NCBI GenBank assembly: GCA_944319915.1
Contig: CALUEY010000039.1
Coordinates: 17,794 to 81,793 of the forward strand
Reading direction: 5' to 3'
Origin: an uncultured Prevotella sp.
GTDB lineage: Bacteria > Bacteroidota > Bacteroidia > Bacteroidales > Bacteroidaceae
DNA length: 64,000 nt
The translations under genes and the position numbers were made by a program. Shown here one piece after another: positions 34,927-44,254 of this stretch (its first letter is position 1; every line of letters starts with the position of its first letter). The notes beneath the pieces are model-generated. The model saw only the letters and a list, made by a program, of their open reading frames with translations, made no database searches and was not told the origin of the DNA.

Positions 34927-36966
34927 TCACCACAGCTCCAAGCGCTCTGCCTTAGGCACAAACAACTTGTCACCCTGCTTTACGTTGAATGCATCGTACC
35001 ACATATCGACATGAGGCAATGCACCGTTGACACGCCACTCGCTTAGCGAGTGAGGGTCGCTCTTTGTATAGTTGCGTATGGCCTCATCAGTAATGTTGGC
35101 AGCCCACACACCGGCATAAGCCAAGAAAAAGCGTTGGTCTGGCGTAAATCCGTCCACATCCTTAAGCGGAGCGTTCTTCGTTGCGTTTTTGTAAGCATAA
35201 AATGCCACTTGCAGGCCGCCATGGTCGGCAAGGTTCTCGCCAAGAGTCAGGCGTCCGTTAGCATTAAGGTCTGGCAAGACCTTAATGGCCGAGAAGAAAT
35301 CAGCGTACTTGTCTGCGCGGGCAGTAAAGTTCTTTGCATCGCTCTCCGTCCACCAGTCCTTCATGTTGCCGTCCTTGTCATAGTGCCGCCCGGAGTCATC
35401 AAAGCCGTGGGTCATCTCATGCCCAATCACAACGCCGATTGCACCGTAGTTGAAGGCATCGTCAGCCTCTGGGTCGAAGAAAGGAGGCTGCAATATGCCA
35501 GCCGGGAAACAGATTTCGTTTGTCGTTGGGTTGTAATAAGCATTGACGGTCTGCGGATACATGAACCACTCATCGCGATCCACAGGCTTGCCAGCTTTCG
35601 TCTCAACGTTCCAATTAGTCCAGAAGCGGTTACATTCCACTACATTCTCGTAATACGACTTGGCGGGGTCTATATTAAGCTTGGACATATCTATCCACTT
35701 GTCGGGATAACCTATCTTAACATAGAAAGCATTAAGCTTGTCGAGTGCGTTTTTCTTCGTAACATCGCTCATCCAGCTCTGAGCCTTGATGCGCTCGGCA
35801 AGCGATAGCTGGAGGTTATGCACCAGCGTCTTCATGCGCTCCTTTGACGAAGCAGGGAAATACTTCTCCACATATATTTTTCCCAATGCCTGCCCCATCA
35901 CGCCTTCCACCTGTGCCGTGGCCCGTTTCCACAGCGGATGGTTTTCCTTGCGGCCAGTCATTGTCTTTCCGAAGAAGTCGAACTGCGCGGCCACCACTTC
36001 ATCACTAAGGTAGTTGGCGGCTGTCATTATCTGCCCCCACTCCATGTAATCACGGTATTCAGCCGGCGTGAGCGATGCGATAAGCTTATCGGCTCCTGCC
36101 AGAAACTCCGGCTGCCCAACCACAAGCTGCTGAATGTGGTCAGTCTTCACGCCGGTAGCGTTCATGATTTCAACAATCTTAATGTGCGGGAACTTGGCCT
36201 TAAAGTCTGCCAAAGCCATTTTGTGATAGTTGGCCTGCGGGTCGCGAAGTTCGGTAACCGACTTGGAGAGCCGTGCCAGCTCCGTCTCGAGCTTCATTAC
36301 GTTCTGCATCTTTTGCTGAGCCTGCTGCTCTTCAAAGCCGAACAGCTTGAACATCCTGACGATGTGCTTCTTGTAAGCCTCACGTATGCTTGCCGTAGCA
36401 GAGTCGTTGTCAAGGTAATACTCTTTTTGCCCGAGCGTTATGCCACCCTGCATAACATTGAGAATGTTCCAGCCTGCGTTCTTCTCATCGGCGCCAATAT
36501 AAGTTGCAAAAAACTCGTTGTCGCCCATGGGAGCCAGCTCAAGCTGTATGCCGAAAAGCTCGTCAACAGTCTTTGCAGCCTCCATCTTGCGGATTATGGG
36601 CATGGCCGGCTCAACGCCGAGCTTATTGCGCCTCACGGAGTCAATGGCCATTTTGTAAAGGTCGCTAAGTTTTTTCTCGGTAGTGCCGGCGGCGTATGTC
36701 TTGCTCTTGAGGTCGTTAAGGATAGTGTTGATGCGCTTGTCGTTGTTCTCTGCCAGCTGGTCAAAGCTTCCATAGCGCGAATAGGCGGCTGGCAGCGGAT
36801 GCTTCTTCATCCATCCGCCGCAAGCAAACCGGAAGAAGTCCTCTGTCGGACTTACGCTTCTGTCAAGGTTTGTCAGGTCAATACCCGACTTTAGCTCGCC
36901 TTGCCCCAATGCAGCTATGGACATCGAAGCAAAGGCCACCATAGGGATTAGTCTTTTCAATTTCAT
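34927..36966 (-). CDS. M13 family zinc metallopeptidase (neprilysin-like)
   Basis: A 679-residue exported endopeptidase. An N-terminal signal peptide (LIPMVAFASMSIAALGQ) precedes the M13 N-terminal domain with FFRFACGGWMKKHPLP. The zinc site is VIGHEMTHGFDDSGRHYD (HExxH) with the third ligand in GENLADHGGLQVA. NAYYNPTTNEICFPAGILQPPFF is conserved. The end NVKQGDKLFVPKAERLELW resembles the usual CxVW end but lacks the cysteine. It probably degrades peptides in the periplasm. It stands alone. Confidence 0.94.
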   Translation of the reverse strand: MKLKRLIPMVAFASMSIAALGQGELKSGIDLTNLDRSVSPTEDFFRFACGGWMKKHPLPAAYSRYGSFDQLAENNDKRINTILNDLKSKTYAAGTTEKKLSDLYKMAIDSVRRNKLGVEPAMPIIRKMEAAKTVDELFGIQLELAPMGDNEFFATYIGADEKNAGWNILNVMQGGITLGQKEYYLDNDSATASIREAYKKHIVRMFKLFGFEEQQAQQKMQNVMKLETELARLSKSVTELRDPQANYHKMALADFKAKFPHIKIVEIMNATGVKTDHIQQLVVGQPEFLAGADKLIASLTPAEYRDYMEWGQIMTAANYLSDEVVAAQFDFFGKTMTGRKENHPLWKRATAQVEGVMGQALGKIYVEKYFPASSKERMKTLVHNLQLSLAERIKAQSWMSDVTKKNALDKLNAFYVKIGYPDKWIDMSKLNIDPAKSYYENVVECNRFWTNWNVETKAGKPVDRDEWFMYPQTVNAYYNPTTNEICFPAGILQPPFFDPEADDAFNYGAIGVVIGHEMTHGFDDSGRHYDKDGNMKDWWTESDAKNFTARADKYADFFSAIKVLPDLNANGRLTLGENLADHGGLQVAFYAYKNATKNAPLKDVDGFTPDQRFFLAYAGVWAANITDEAIRNYTKSDPHSLSEWRVNGALPHVDMWYDAFNVKQGDKLFVPKAERLELW

Positions 36967-37049
36967 AATCGTTTATGTTAAGTTTTGTCTTGTATTGCTT
37001 TGATAAGTTTCTTCTTTTCATCTTGCCACATCAACTAACAGAAGATAAA

Positions 37050-38999
37050 TCATTTAGCAGATACAGCCTCAAGCTCTTCTGAAAGTTGCTCCCAACGCTC
37101 CACCTCAGCGTCAAGATCTTTCTTGATCGCCGTATATTCCGTTATCAGTTCCATGTTCGAAGCGTTCTCCGGCTGGCACAATATGCCATCAAGCTCTTTC
37201 AGCCTTGCCTCCATGCGACTTATGCGGCCCTCTGCCTCCTGCACGGCTTTCTCCGCTTTGCGTATGCGTTTCTGCGCCTCCTTGCGCTCGGCATAGTCCT
37301 GGTGTGCAGGCTCGGCTGTCTTTGTCAGCGGCGCAGCCTGCTGCGCAGACGCCTGCTTGGCCTGCGGCCTGGCTACGAGCGCATCGAGGCTGTCTACGTT
37401 GCGCGCGCGGAGGAAATCGTAAATGCCGCCGAGATGTTCGCGCACACGTCCTCCGCCAAACTCATATACCTTTGTCACCAGGCCGTCAAGAAACTCGCGG
37501 TCGTGGCTCACGATGATGGCAGTGCCGTCAAAAGCCTTTATTGCTTCCTTCAGCACATCCTTCGACTGCATGTCAAGGTGATTGGTAGGCTCATCGAGTA
37601 TGAGCAGGTTGACAGGTTCGAGCAGCAGCCGTATCATGGCCAAACGGCTGCGCTCGCCACCGCTAAGCACTTTCACTTTCTTGTCAGAAGCCTCGCCGCC
37701 AAACATGAACGCGCCGAGGATATTCTTTATCCGCAGGCGAACATCACCGCGGGCCACCCGGTCGATAGTGTCGAACACAGTAATCGACTCATCGAGCAGC
37801 TGTGCCTGGTTCTGAGCAAAGTAGCCTATCTGCACGTTGTGGCCTATCTTCAGCGTGCCTGTAAAAGGAATCTCCCCCATGATGCACTTCACGAGAGTTG
37901 ACTTTCCCTCGCCGTTCTTGCCTACAAAAGCCACCTTCTCGCCACGCTTGATGGTGAGCGTAACATGGTCGAACACTGTGTGCGCGCCATAGTCCTTGCG
38001 CACATCGTCACAAATCACAGGGTAATCGCCGCTGCGCAGGCAAGGCGGAAACTTAAGGTGCATGGCCGAGTTGTCCACCTCGTCCACCTCTATTGGCACT
38101 ATCTTGGCCAGCTGCTTTATGCGGCTCTGCACCTGCACAGCCTTGGTGGGCTTATAGCGGAAGCGCTCAATGAACTCCTTCATGTCGGCAATCTCTTTCT
38201 GCTGGTTTTCGTAAGCCCTAAACTGCTGCTCACGCCGCTCCCTGCGCAGCACCACATATTCGTCGTATTTTACCTTATAGTCTATCACTTTGCCGCAACT
38301 TATCTCCAGTGTGCGGTTGGTCACGTTGTTGATGAAAGCTCGGTCGTGGCTTACCAGCACCACGGCCTTGGCGCTTTGGGCAAGGAACTGCTCTAACCAC
38401 TGTATGCTTTCGATGTCGAGGTGGTTGGTTGGCTCGTCGAGCAGCAGCACATCGGGCTTTTCAAGCAATATCTTGGCTAACTCAATACGCATACGCCAAC
38501 CGCCGCTGAACTCGCTCGTTGGCCTGCCAAAGTCAGTGCGGGCAAAGCCAAGCCCCATGAGCGTGCGCTCCATCTCGGCCTCGCAATTCTCCGCCCCAAG
38601 CATCATGTATCGCTCGTGTTCGGCAGTGAACCGCTCCACAAGTTTCAGATAGTCTTCACTTTCGTAATCAGTGCGCTCAGCCAGTTCACGGTTCAGTGCG
38701 TCCACGTGCTCCTTCATGCGGGTGACCCCCGCAAAGGCCTTGCGCGTCTCATCTATCACTGTAGTGTTGTCTTGCAGGTTCATCACCTGCGGCAAATAGC
38801 CAATGGTTGTTCCGCTCGGCACGGCCACCGTGCCGGCCGTTGGCTTCTGCAGCCCGCAAAGTATCTTCAGCATGGTAGACTTGCCCGCTCCGTTCTTGCC
38901 TACCAAGGCTATGCGGTCGCGCTCGTTAATGACAAAACTCACATTGCTGAACAACGGCTTTATGCCAAACTCCACTTTCAGTCCTTCAACGGAAATCAT
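37050..38999 (-). CDS. ABC-F family ATP-binding protein
   Basis: A 649-residue soluble protein with two ABC domains and no membrane part. The first domain has GKNGAGKSTMLK, SGGWRMRIELAK and LLLDEPTNHLD; the second has GKNGEGKSTLVK, SGGERSRLAMI and LILDEPTNHLD. The linker between them (near residues 245-310, REQQFRAYENQQKEIADMKE) contacts tRNA in known members. A C-terminal coiled coil covers residues 560-645. ABC-F proteins act on ribosomes; the subfamily (YdiF/Uup-like) is inferred. The start MISVEGLK was chosen because upstream codons lack similarity and contain the -7 box. Confidence 0.92.
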   Translation of the reverse strand: MISVEGLKVEFGIKPLFSNVSFVINERDRIALVGKNGAGKSTMLKILCGLQKPTAGTVAVPSGTTIGYLPQVMNLQDNTTVIDETRKAFAGVTRMKEHVDALNRELAERTDYESEDYLKLVERFTAEHERYMMLGAENCEAEMERTLMGLGFARTDFGRPTSEFSGGWRMRIELAKILLEKPDVLLLDEPTNHLDIESIQWLEQFLAQSAKAVVLVSHDRAFINNVTNRTLEISCGKVIDYKVKYDEYVVLRRERREQQFRAYENQQKEIADMKEFIERFRYKPTKAVQVQSRIKQLAKIVPIEVDEVDNSAMHLKFPPCLRSGDYPVICDDVRKDYGAHTVFDHVTLTIKRGEKVAFVGKNGEGKSTLVKCIMGEIPFTGTLKIGHNVQIGYFAQNQAQLLDESITVFDTIDRVARGDVRLRIKNILGAFMFGGEASDKKVKVLSGGERSRLAMIRLLLEPVNLLILDEPTNHLDMQSKDVLKEAIKAFDGTAIIVSHDREFLDGLVTKVYEFGGGRVREHLGGIYDFLRARNVDSLDALVARPQAKQASAQQAAPLTKTAEPAHQDYAERKEAQKRIRKAEKAVQEAEGRISRMEARLKELDGILCQPENASNMELITEYTAIKKDLDAEVERWEQLSEELEAVSAK

Positions 39000-39034
39000 C
39001 TGTATCTCTTTTCTCTTAATACTCCAGCAAGTTG

Positions 39035-39042
39035 CAAAATTA
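39035..39042 (-). promoter_or_regulatory. -7 box for the ABC-F gene
   Basis: TAATTTTG on the minus strand fits TAnnTTTG, 35 bases before the chosen start codon. The nearest TTTG (39067-39070) is 24 bases away, longer than usual. Confidence 0.5.
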
Positions 39043-39159
39043 CTCTTTTTTTGTATAACAAGCAAGCAAAATGTAGATTTAGCTGCCATAATTAAGATTT
39101 TATGGGAGTTGACGAACTACCTGGCTCACATTGGCAACGGCACAGACAACGGCATATTA

Positions 39160-39246
39160 AGAAACTGTTTTGATTTTTTACAGCAGCAGTCGTTCTATGC
39201 CTAATGTCCACGCAAGCCATTGGACAAAAAAATCCAAACAGTTTCT
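39160..39246. mobile_element. MITE-like element, internally deleted copy 3 (87 bp)
   Basis: The left end AGAAACTGTTTTGATTTTTT (39160-39179) is identical to copy 1. The right end (39226-39246) matches copy 2. It aligns with copy 2 in the same orientation but lacks about 105 central bases. Flanking TTA and TAA extend the inverted repeat. It lies between the divergent ABC-F and galM genes. Confidence 0.72.
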
Positions 39247-39330
39247 TAAGTCAGACAGTCGCCCAAAACGATAGATAAAACTTTATTACAAACCTAAGTT
39301 CAAGGCGCAGTCTAGATTGTTCGGACATGA

Positions 39331-39417
39331 AAAACAAGCCATTTCGCAGCCCCAAACAAGCCAAACAGCGACGCAAAACGGACCGTTTTGCATCGCAAAA
39401 GCACATATTTCGCAACC
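39331..39417. repeat. CAAAACGGCC-type intergenic repeat cluster (locus 4)
   Basis: The cluster contains a perfect 19-base palindrome, GCAAAACGG A CCGTTTTGC (39373-39391), and a 29-base stretch (39334-39362) closely similar to locus 2. It lies 85 bases from MITE copy 3. Confidence 0.62.
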
Positions 39418-39455
39418 ACCTAAGAATCAGGGTATTACACAAAACGTCGCAAGCA

Positions 39456-39474
39456 GTAAATTTACTTTACACTA
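39456..39474. promoter_or_regulatory. Candidate upstream operator half-site of the arabinose operon
   Basis: GTAAATTTAC (39456-39465) is a 10-base palindrome followed by TTTACACTA (39466-39474). Both elements recur nearer the galM promoter. The assignment to AraR is inference. Confidence 0.35.
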
Positions 39475-39629
39475 CCAAATGGCCAGACTATCCACCTTGC
39501 CTCCGTTTAAAATTTCATGGCCAGTAGGAATGTGCCTTGCCATATGGCGAAAACAATACGAAATGAACTTTCAATTCTGGCGAACAACACCACTAAAAGC
39601 CGTGCCTGGTTAGGCATGGGCGCACCATG

Positions 39630-39648
39630 TAGTGTAAAATAAACACTA
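39630..39648. promoter_or_regulatory. Candidate operator palindrome of the arabinose operon
   Basis: TAGTGT, seven bases, ACACTA forms an imperfect palindrome 27 bases before the -33 box. Its left side is the reverse complement of TTTACACTA at 39466-39474. It could bind the Nudix regulator encoded in the operon. Confidence 0.4.
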
Positions 39649-39674
39649 ATAAAGGCAAAAAACGCCACATTTGC

Positions 39675-39708
39675 TTTGCCAAATCAAAAATAAACCGTAA
39701 ATTTACAC
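39675..39708 (+). promoter_or_regulatory. Promoter of the arabinose operon
   Basis: TTTG (39675-39678), a 19-base spacer and TAAATTTA (39698-39705) fit the promoter pattern with one mismatch in the -7 box. The -7 box lies within GTAAATTTACAC, which repeats the palindrome at 39456-39465, so a regulator bound there would block polymerase. Confidence 0.6.
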
Positions 39709-39763
39709 CCAAATACGAAATGTAACTATTATACAACAATAACTAAAATCTTCTTAATTAAAA

Positions 39764-40933
39764 ATGAACAACCTAAAGGTATCAATCGCAGGAATGGGCA
39801 TTGCCGCAGCGGTGCTCTCCGCATGCTCATCTGGCAACCAACCTGAGCTTACGGCCTCAGGACTGAACCCGGCAGCCTTCGACTCTACCATCAATGGCAA
39901 GAAAACTGCCCTCTACACCCTCAAGAACAACAGCGGCATGGAGGTGTGCATAACCAACTTCGGTGGCCGCGTGGTGTCAATCGTTGTACCTGACAAGGAT
40001 GGCAACCCAACCGACGTGGTTCTTGGCTATGACAATGTGGCCCAATACGCCGATACCGCCAACTCACCCAGCGACTTCGGCTCATCGGTAGGACGGTACG
40101 CCAACCGAATTAACAAGGGCAAGTTAACCGTTGCAGGCAAGGAATACCAGCTGCCGCAAAACAACTTTGGCCACTGCCTGCACGGCGGGCCAAGCGGATG
40201 GATGTATCAAGTGTACGAGGCCGAGCAGCCCAACGACACCACGCTGAGGCTTACGATAGTGTCGCCCGACGGCGACAACGGATTTCCAGGTACCGTAACG
40301 GCAACGGCAACCTATACCTTATTATATAATAACACCCTTGACATAAGCTTCGATGCCACAACAGACAAGGAGACCGTGATAAACATGACAAACCACAGCT
40401 ACTTCAACCTCAACGGAGATCCATCTAAGGAAGGCATGGACATGGTGCTGTACATCAATGCCGACAACTACACGCCTGCAGACTCAACATACATGACAAC
40501 CGGAGAGATATGCCCGGTGGAAGGCACTCCGATGGACTTCCGCACACCACGCGCCATATCGGAAACCGTAAACGACACAACATTTGAGCAAATAAGAAAC
40601 GCATCGGGATACGACCACAACTGGTGCCTGAACACTTACAAGGACGGCAAGGGTGACGACAAAACCGTGGCTGCGTCGCTTTACTCGCCCAAGACGGGCA
40701 TTCTGCTTGAGATGTTCACCAACGAGCCGGGAGTGCAGATGTACACTGGCAACTTCCAAGGCACAGGCGTGAGCTGCAAGCACGGCATAAAGTACCCCAA
40801 GCACGTGTCCGTATGCCTTGAGAGCCAAAAATATCCCGATTCGCCCAACAAGAAAGACTGGCCATCGCCCTACCTCAAGCCGGGAGAGAAATACCACAGC
40901 CACGTGGCATACAAGTTCAGCACCAAGCAATGA
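39764..40933 (+). CDS. galM: Aldose 1-epimerase (mutarotase), lipoprotein
   Basis: A 389-residue enzyme that interconverts sugar anomers. The signal peptide ends in LSAC (Cys21), so it is predicted to be lipid-anchored outside the cytoplasm. Mutarotase motifs are VVLGYDNVAQY, GRYANRINKGK, HCLHGGPSGW, TNHSYFNLNGD (catalytic His) and EICPVEGTPMDFR, with a C-terminal Glu in VCLESQKYPD. As first gene of the arabinose operon it probably prepares arabinose anomers for uptake. It is followed by the symporter after 46 bases. Confidence 0.94.
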   Translation: MNNLKVSIAGMGIAAAVLSACSSGNQPELTASGLNPAAFDSTINGKKTALYTLKNNSGMEVCITNFGGRVVSIVVPDKDGNPTDVVLGYDNVAQYADTANSPSDFGSSVGRYANRINKGKLTVAGKEYQLPQNNFGHCLHGGPSGWMYQVYEAEQPNDTTLRLTIVSPDGDNGFPGTVTATATYTLLYNNTLDISFDATTDKETVINMTNHSYFNLNGDPSKEGMDMVLYINADNYTPADSTYMTTGEICPVEGTPMDFRTPRAISETVNDTTFEQIRNASGYDHNWCLNTYKDGKGDDKTVAASLYSPKTGILLEMFTNEPGVQMYTGNFQGTGVSCKHGIKYPKHVSVCLESQKYPDSPNKKDWPSPYLKPGEKYHSHVAYKFSTKQ

Positions 40934-40979
40934 GCAAACCTTAACGCAATACTTAAACATATAATATATAAGAAGCACA

Positions 40980-42725
40980 ATGAACTGGAACACAAAAGAA
41001 TTCATTTGGCTCGACTGGGCCGTGCTGGCCATAGGAGTTGTAGCCATAATATGGGCGATATACCATGCGATAAAGAAAGACAAGGAGAAAATGAAGGGAG
41101 CCGACAGCCAAGACTACCTCTTCGGCAAGGGCGAACCTTGGTATATAATAGGAGCAGCCATATTTGCAGCCAACATTGGGAGCGAGCACCTCGTAGGCCT
41201 GGCCGGAACTGGGGCGAAAGACGGTGTGGGCATGGCTCACTGGGAGATGCAAGGGTGGATGATCCTTATCCTTGGGTGGCTCTTCGTGCCATTCTACCAA
41301 CTGCTCAACAACAAGATGGGCAAAATCATCACAATGCCCGACTTCCTGAAGTTCCGCTACACCCAGCGCACAGGCTCGTGGCTCTCTATCATAACCCTCA
41401 TTGCATACGTGCTCACCAAAGTGTCCGTAACGGCTTTCACGGGCGGCATATTCTTTGAGTACTTGCTCGGCCTGCCATTCTGGTATGGCGCCATTGGCCT
41501 GATAGCCATTACGGCCGTGTTCACCGTGTTCGGCGGTATGAAAGGCGTCATGACGCTCTCGGCCATACAGACCCCCATCCTCATCATCGGCTCTTTCCTC
41601 GTGCTCTTCCTTGGATTGAGCATGCTTGGAGACGGAAGCATTGTGGAGGGATGGTCGCAGATGATGGCCGTATGCAACGCCGCACATGATGGCTTCGGCA
41701 CCACCCACATGTTCCACACCGACCCCGCCGACCCAATGTACCCGCAGTTTCCTGGCTACGTAGTGTTCCTCGGGGCATCTATCATTGGCTTTTGGTATTG
41801 GTGTACCGACCAGCACATCGTGCAACGTGTGCTCGGGCAAACCAAAGGCGAGGACAACACGACAGTGATGAAGCGCGCACGCCGCGGCACTATCGCCGCC
41901 GGCTACTTCAAGTTGCTGCCTGTGTTCATGTTCCTCATTCCGGGCATGGTGGCCTTCGCACTGTCGCAGAAAACGGGCAGCGGCATCGGCATGGACATTG
42001 CAAACTCGCACGACACCGACGGAGCTTTCGCGATGATGGTTAAAAACATATTGCCGGCAGGCGTCAAGGGCCTCGTAACCATCGGCTTCATCTGCGCCCT
42101 GGTTGCTTCGTTGGCGGCATTTTTCAACAGTTGCGCCACTCTCTTTACCGAGGACTTCTACAAGCCGATGAAGAAAGGCATGAGCGAAAGCCACTACGTG
42201 TTCGTAGGCCGCGTGGCCACGGTGGTTGTAGTGCTGCTCGGCCTGGCCTGGATGCCCATCATGATGAACATGGGCAACTTATATTCATACCTGCAAGACA
42301 TTCAGTCGCTCATAGCTCCGGCTATGGTGGCAGTGTTCACGCTCGGCATATTCTCGAAGCGCATCACGCCCAAAGCCGGCGAATGGGGCCTCATCGGCGG
42401 CTTCCTCATCGGCATGCTGCGCCTGCTGACCAACGTTGTGACAAACTCGGGCAAGGCCGATATGCAAGGAGCCTTTTGGGACTGCACTGCATGGTTTTGG
42501 CAAACCAACTGGCTTATATTCGAGGTGTGGCTGCTAGTGTTCATCATCGTGGCCATGTTTGCCATCTCGCTTTTCACGCCAAAGCCAACAGCTGCGCAGA
42601 TTGAGGCCATAACATTCAGTGGCAGCTACAAGAAAGCCATCCGCGATAGCTGGAACGTATGGGACGTAGTGGCCACACTGGGAGTTGTGGCTCTTTGCGC
42701 CGCATTCTACATTTACTTCTGGTAA
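40980..42725 (+). CDS. Sodium:solute symporter family sugar transporter (arabinose uptake)
   Basis: A 581-residue inner-membrane protein with about 14 helices, of the SSS/SGLT family. The N-terminal DSQDYLFGKGEPWYIIGAAIFAANIGSEHLVGLAG and EMQGWMILILGWLFVPFY are typical of sugar-type members. WYWCTDQHIVQRVL and LVASLAAFFNSCATLFTEDFY, with the sodium-site serine region, follow. By position it imports L-arabinose with sodium. No SusCD pair is in the operon. Confidence 0.93.
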   Translation: MNWNTKEFIWLDWAVLAIGVVAIIWAIYHAIKKDKEKMKGADSQDYLFGKGEPWYIIGAAIFAANIGSEHLVGLAGTGAKDGVGMAHWEMQGWMILILGWLFVPFYQLLNNKMGKIITMPDFLKFRYTQRTGSWLSIITLIAYVLTKVSVTAFTGGIFFEYLLGLPFWYGAIGLIAITAVFTVFGGMKGVMTLSAIQTPILIIGSFLVLFLGLSMLGDGSIVEGWSQMMAVCNAAHDGFGTTHMFHTDPADPMYPQFPGYVVFLGASIIGFWYWCTDQHIVQRVLGQTKGEDNTTVMKRARRGTIAAGYFKLLPVFMFLIPGMVAFALSQKTGSGIGMDIANSHDTDGAFAMMVKNILPAGVKGLVTIGFICALVASLAAFFNSCATLFTEDFYKPMKKGMSESHYVFVGRVATVVVVLLGLAWMPIMMNMGNLYSYLQDIQSLIAPAMVAVFTLGIFSKRITPKAGEWGLIGGFLIGMLRLLTNVVTNSGKADMQGAFWDCTAWFWQTNWLIFEVWLLVFIIVAMFAISLFTPKPTAAQIEAITFSGSYKKAIRDSWNVWDVVATLGVVALCAAFYIYFW

Positions 42726-42800
42726 ACCACACTGCCCCCAGGGAGCACAAGCGAAATGCCTGTGCTCCCAATGGCCGGGCAAAACAACTAACGATAGCCA

Positions 42801-43478
42801 ATGACAACTTACTACGAAGCGTACCAAAAGGTTCTTGTGTCTGTAGACTGCATCATCTTCGGTTTCGATGATGGCGAGCTGAAAGTGCTTATAGGCAAGC
42901 GCAAGATGAGTCCCGGCTGTGGTCAATGGTCGCTCTACGGTGGCTTTGTAGGCAGCGACGAGGGCATAGACGATGCCGCCGACCGCGTACTGTACCAACT
43001 CACGGGCCTCAAGAACATATATATGAGGCAGGTGGGAGCGTTCGGCAAGGTTGACCGCGACCCCGGTGAGCGCGTGATATCGATAGCATACTATGCTCTC
43101 ATCAACGTGAAAGATTACGACAGCAGGCAGCAAGAGCTGCACGGACTTGAATGGATGCCCATAAAAGATTTGCCACAACTCTATTCCGACCACAATGCAA
43201 TGGTTAGGCAGGCACTGAAAATAATGCAAGGCAAAATATCGCGCGAGCCAATCAGCTTCAACCTGCTGCCCAAACTGTTTACGCTGACGCAGCTGCAAAA
43301 GCTCTACGAGGCCGTATGCGGAGAGAAAGTGGACAAGCGCAACTTCCGCAAGCGGATAAAAGACATGGACTTCATTGAGAGGACTGAGCTTATAGACAAA
43401 ACCGGCTCAAAGCGCGGAGCATCGCTCTACAGGTTCAACAAGAAAGCCTATAACGAAGCCCCGAACTTTAAACTGTAA
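42801..43478 (+). CDS. araR: Nudix-type transcriptional regulator, AraR-like
   Basis: A 225-residue protein with an N-terminal Nudix-fold domain (residues 8-140) and a C-terminal winged helix (residues 150-215, with TQLQKLYEAV and DKRNFRKRIKDMDFI). The Nudix box is degenerate: the expected REUxEExGU reads RVLYQLTGL after GGFVGSDEGIDDAAD, so the catalytic glutamates are missing and hydrolase activity is unlikely. The layout matches the NrtR/AraR group, in which the Nudix fold senses a ligand. AraR of Bacteroides controls arabinose genes and binds L-arabinose; that role is inferred here from position. Confidence 0.88.
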   Translation: MTTYYEAYQKVLVSVDCIIFGFDDGELKVLIGKRKMSPGCGQWSLYGGFVGSDEGIDDAADRVLYQLTGLKNIYMRQVGAFGKVDRDPGERVISIAYYALINVKDYDSRQQELHGLEWMPIKDLPQLYSDHNAMVRQALKIMQGKISREPISFNLLPKLFTLTQLQKLYEAVCGEKVDKRNFRKRIKDMDFIERTELIDKTGSKRGASLYRFNKKAYNEAPNFKL

Positions 43479-43501
43479 CACAATAATTAGAGTATAACAT
43501 C

Positions 43502-44203
43502 ATGCTGGAAGAACTTAAAGAAAAAGTATTCAAGGCCAACCTTGACTTGGTAAAGCACAACTTGGTAATATTTACATGGGGGAACGTTTCAGGAATCGAC
43601 CGCGAGAAAGGCTTGGTGGTAATCAAGCCTTCCGGCGTGAGCTACGATACGATGAAAGCAGCTGACATGGTCGTTGTTGACCTCTGCAGCGGAAAGGTTG
43701 TGGAGGGCGACCTCAACCCTTCATCGGACACCCCAACCCACCTCGTGCTCTATCGGGCTTTCCCCGAGATTGGCGGCATAGTACACACCCACTCCACCTA
43801 TGCCACTGCATGGGCGCAAGCTGGCAAGGACATACCGAACATCGGAACTACTCACGCTGACTACTTCCACGACGCAATACCCTGCACCGCCGACATGACC
43901 GAAGCTGAGGTGAAAGGTGACTACGAACTTGAAACAGGCAACGTAATAGTGCGCCGCATCATGGACGGGGGCATAAATCCTGTACATACCCCAGGGGTAC
44001 TCGTAAAGAACCATGGTCCGTTCGCCTGGGGCAAGGACGCAGACAACGCCGTGTACAACGCCGTGGTGATGGAGCAAGTGGCCAAGATGGCATTCGTATC
44101 GTTTGCCGTAAACCCGGAAACGACGATGAATCCACTGCTCATAGAAAAGCATTTCAGCCGCAAGCACGGCCCAAACGCTTATTACGGGCAGAAAAAGAAA
44201 TAA
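43502..44203 (+). CDS. araD: L-ribulose-5-phosphate 4-epimerase
   Basis: A 233-residue class II aldolase-family enzyme that converts L-ribulose 5-phosphate to D-xylulose 5-phosphate. Motifs are [39 protein letters not shown], the zinc site [13 protein letters not shown] and [10 protein letters not shown] with the third His. Length matches E. coli AraD (231). It lies between araR (23 bases) and araA (51 bases). Confidence 0.96.
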   Translation: MLEELKEKVFKANLDLVKHNLVIFTWGNVSGIDREKGLVVIKPSGVSYDTMKAADMVVVDLCSGKVVEGDLNPSSDTPTHLVLYRAFPEIGGIVHTHSTYATAWAQAGKDIPNIGTTHADYFHDAIPCTADMTEAEVKGDYELETGNVIVRRIMDGGINPVHTPGVLVKNHGPFAWGKDADNAVYNAVVMEQVAKMAFVSFAVNPETTMNPLLIEKHFSRKHGPNAYYGQKKK

Positions 44204-44254
44204 AAAAACAACGCATAAACAGCAAAACATCAATAACTAAAAAACAACACAACT

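Noticed and set aside
39331-39417. Repeat cluster considered as a CRISPR array
   Set aside because: Units are degenerate, occur in both orientations, lack regular spacers and have no cas genes nearby.
40953-42194. A 413-codon minus-strand reading frame opposite the sugar symporter
   Set aside because: It lies antisense to a clear SSS transporter, is rich in His and charged residues as antisense frames often are, and has no recognisable domain.
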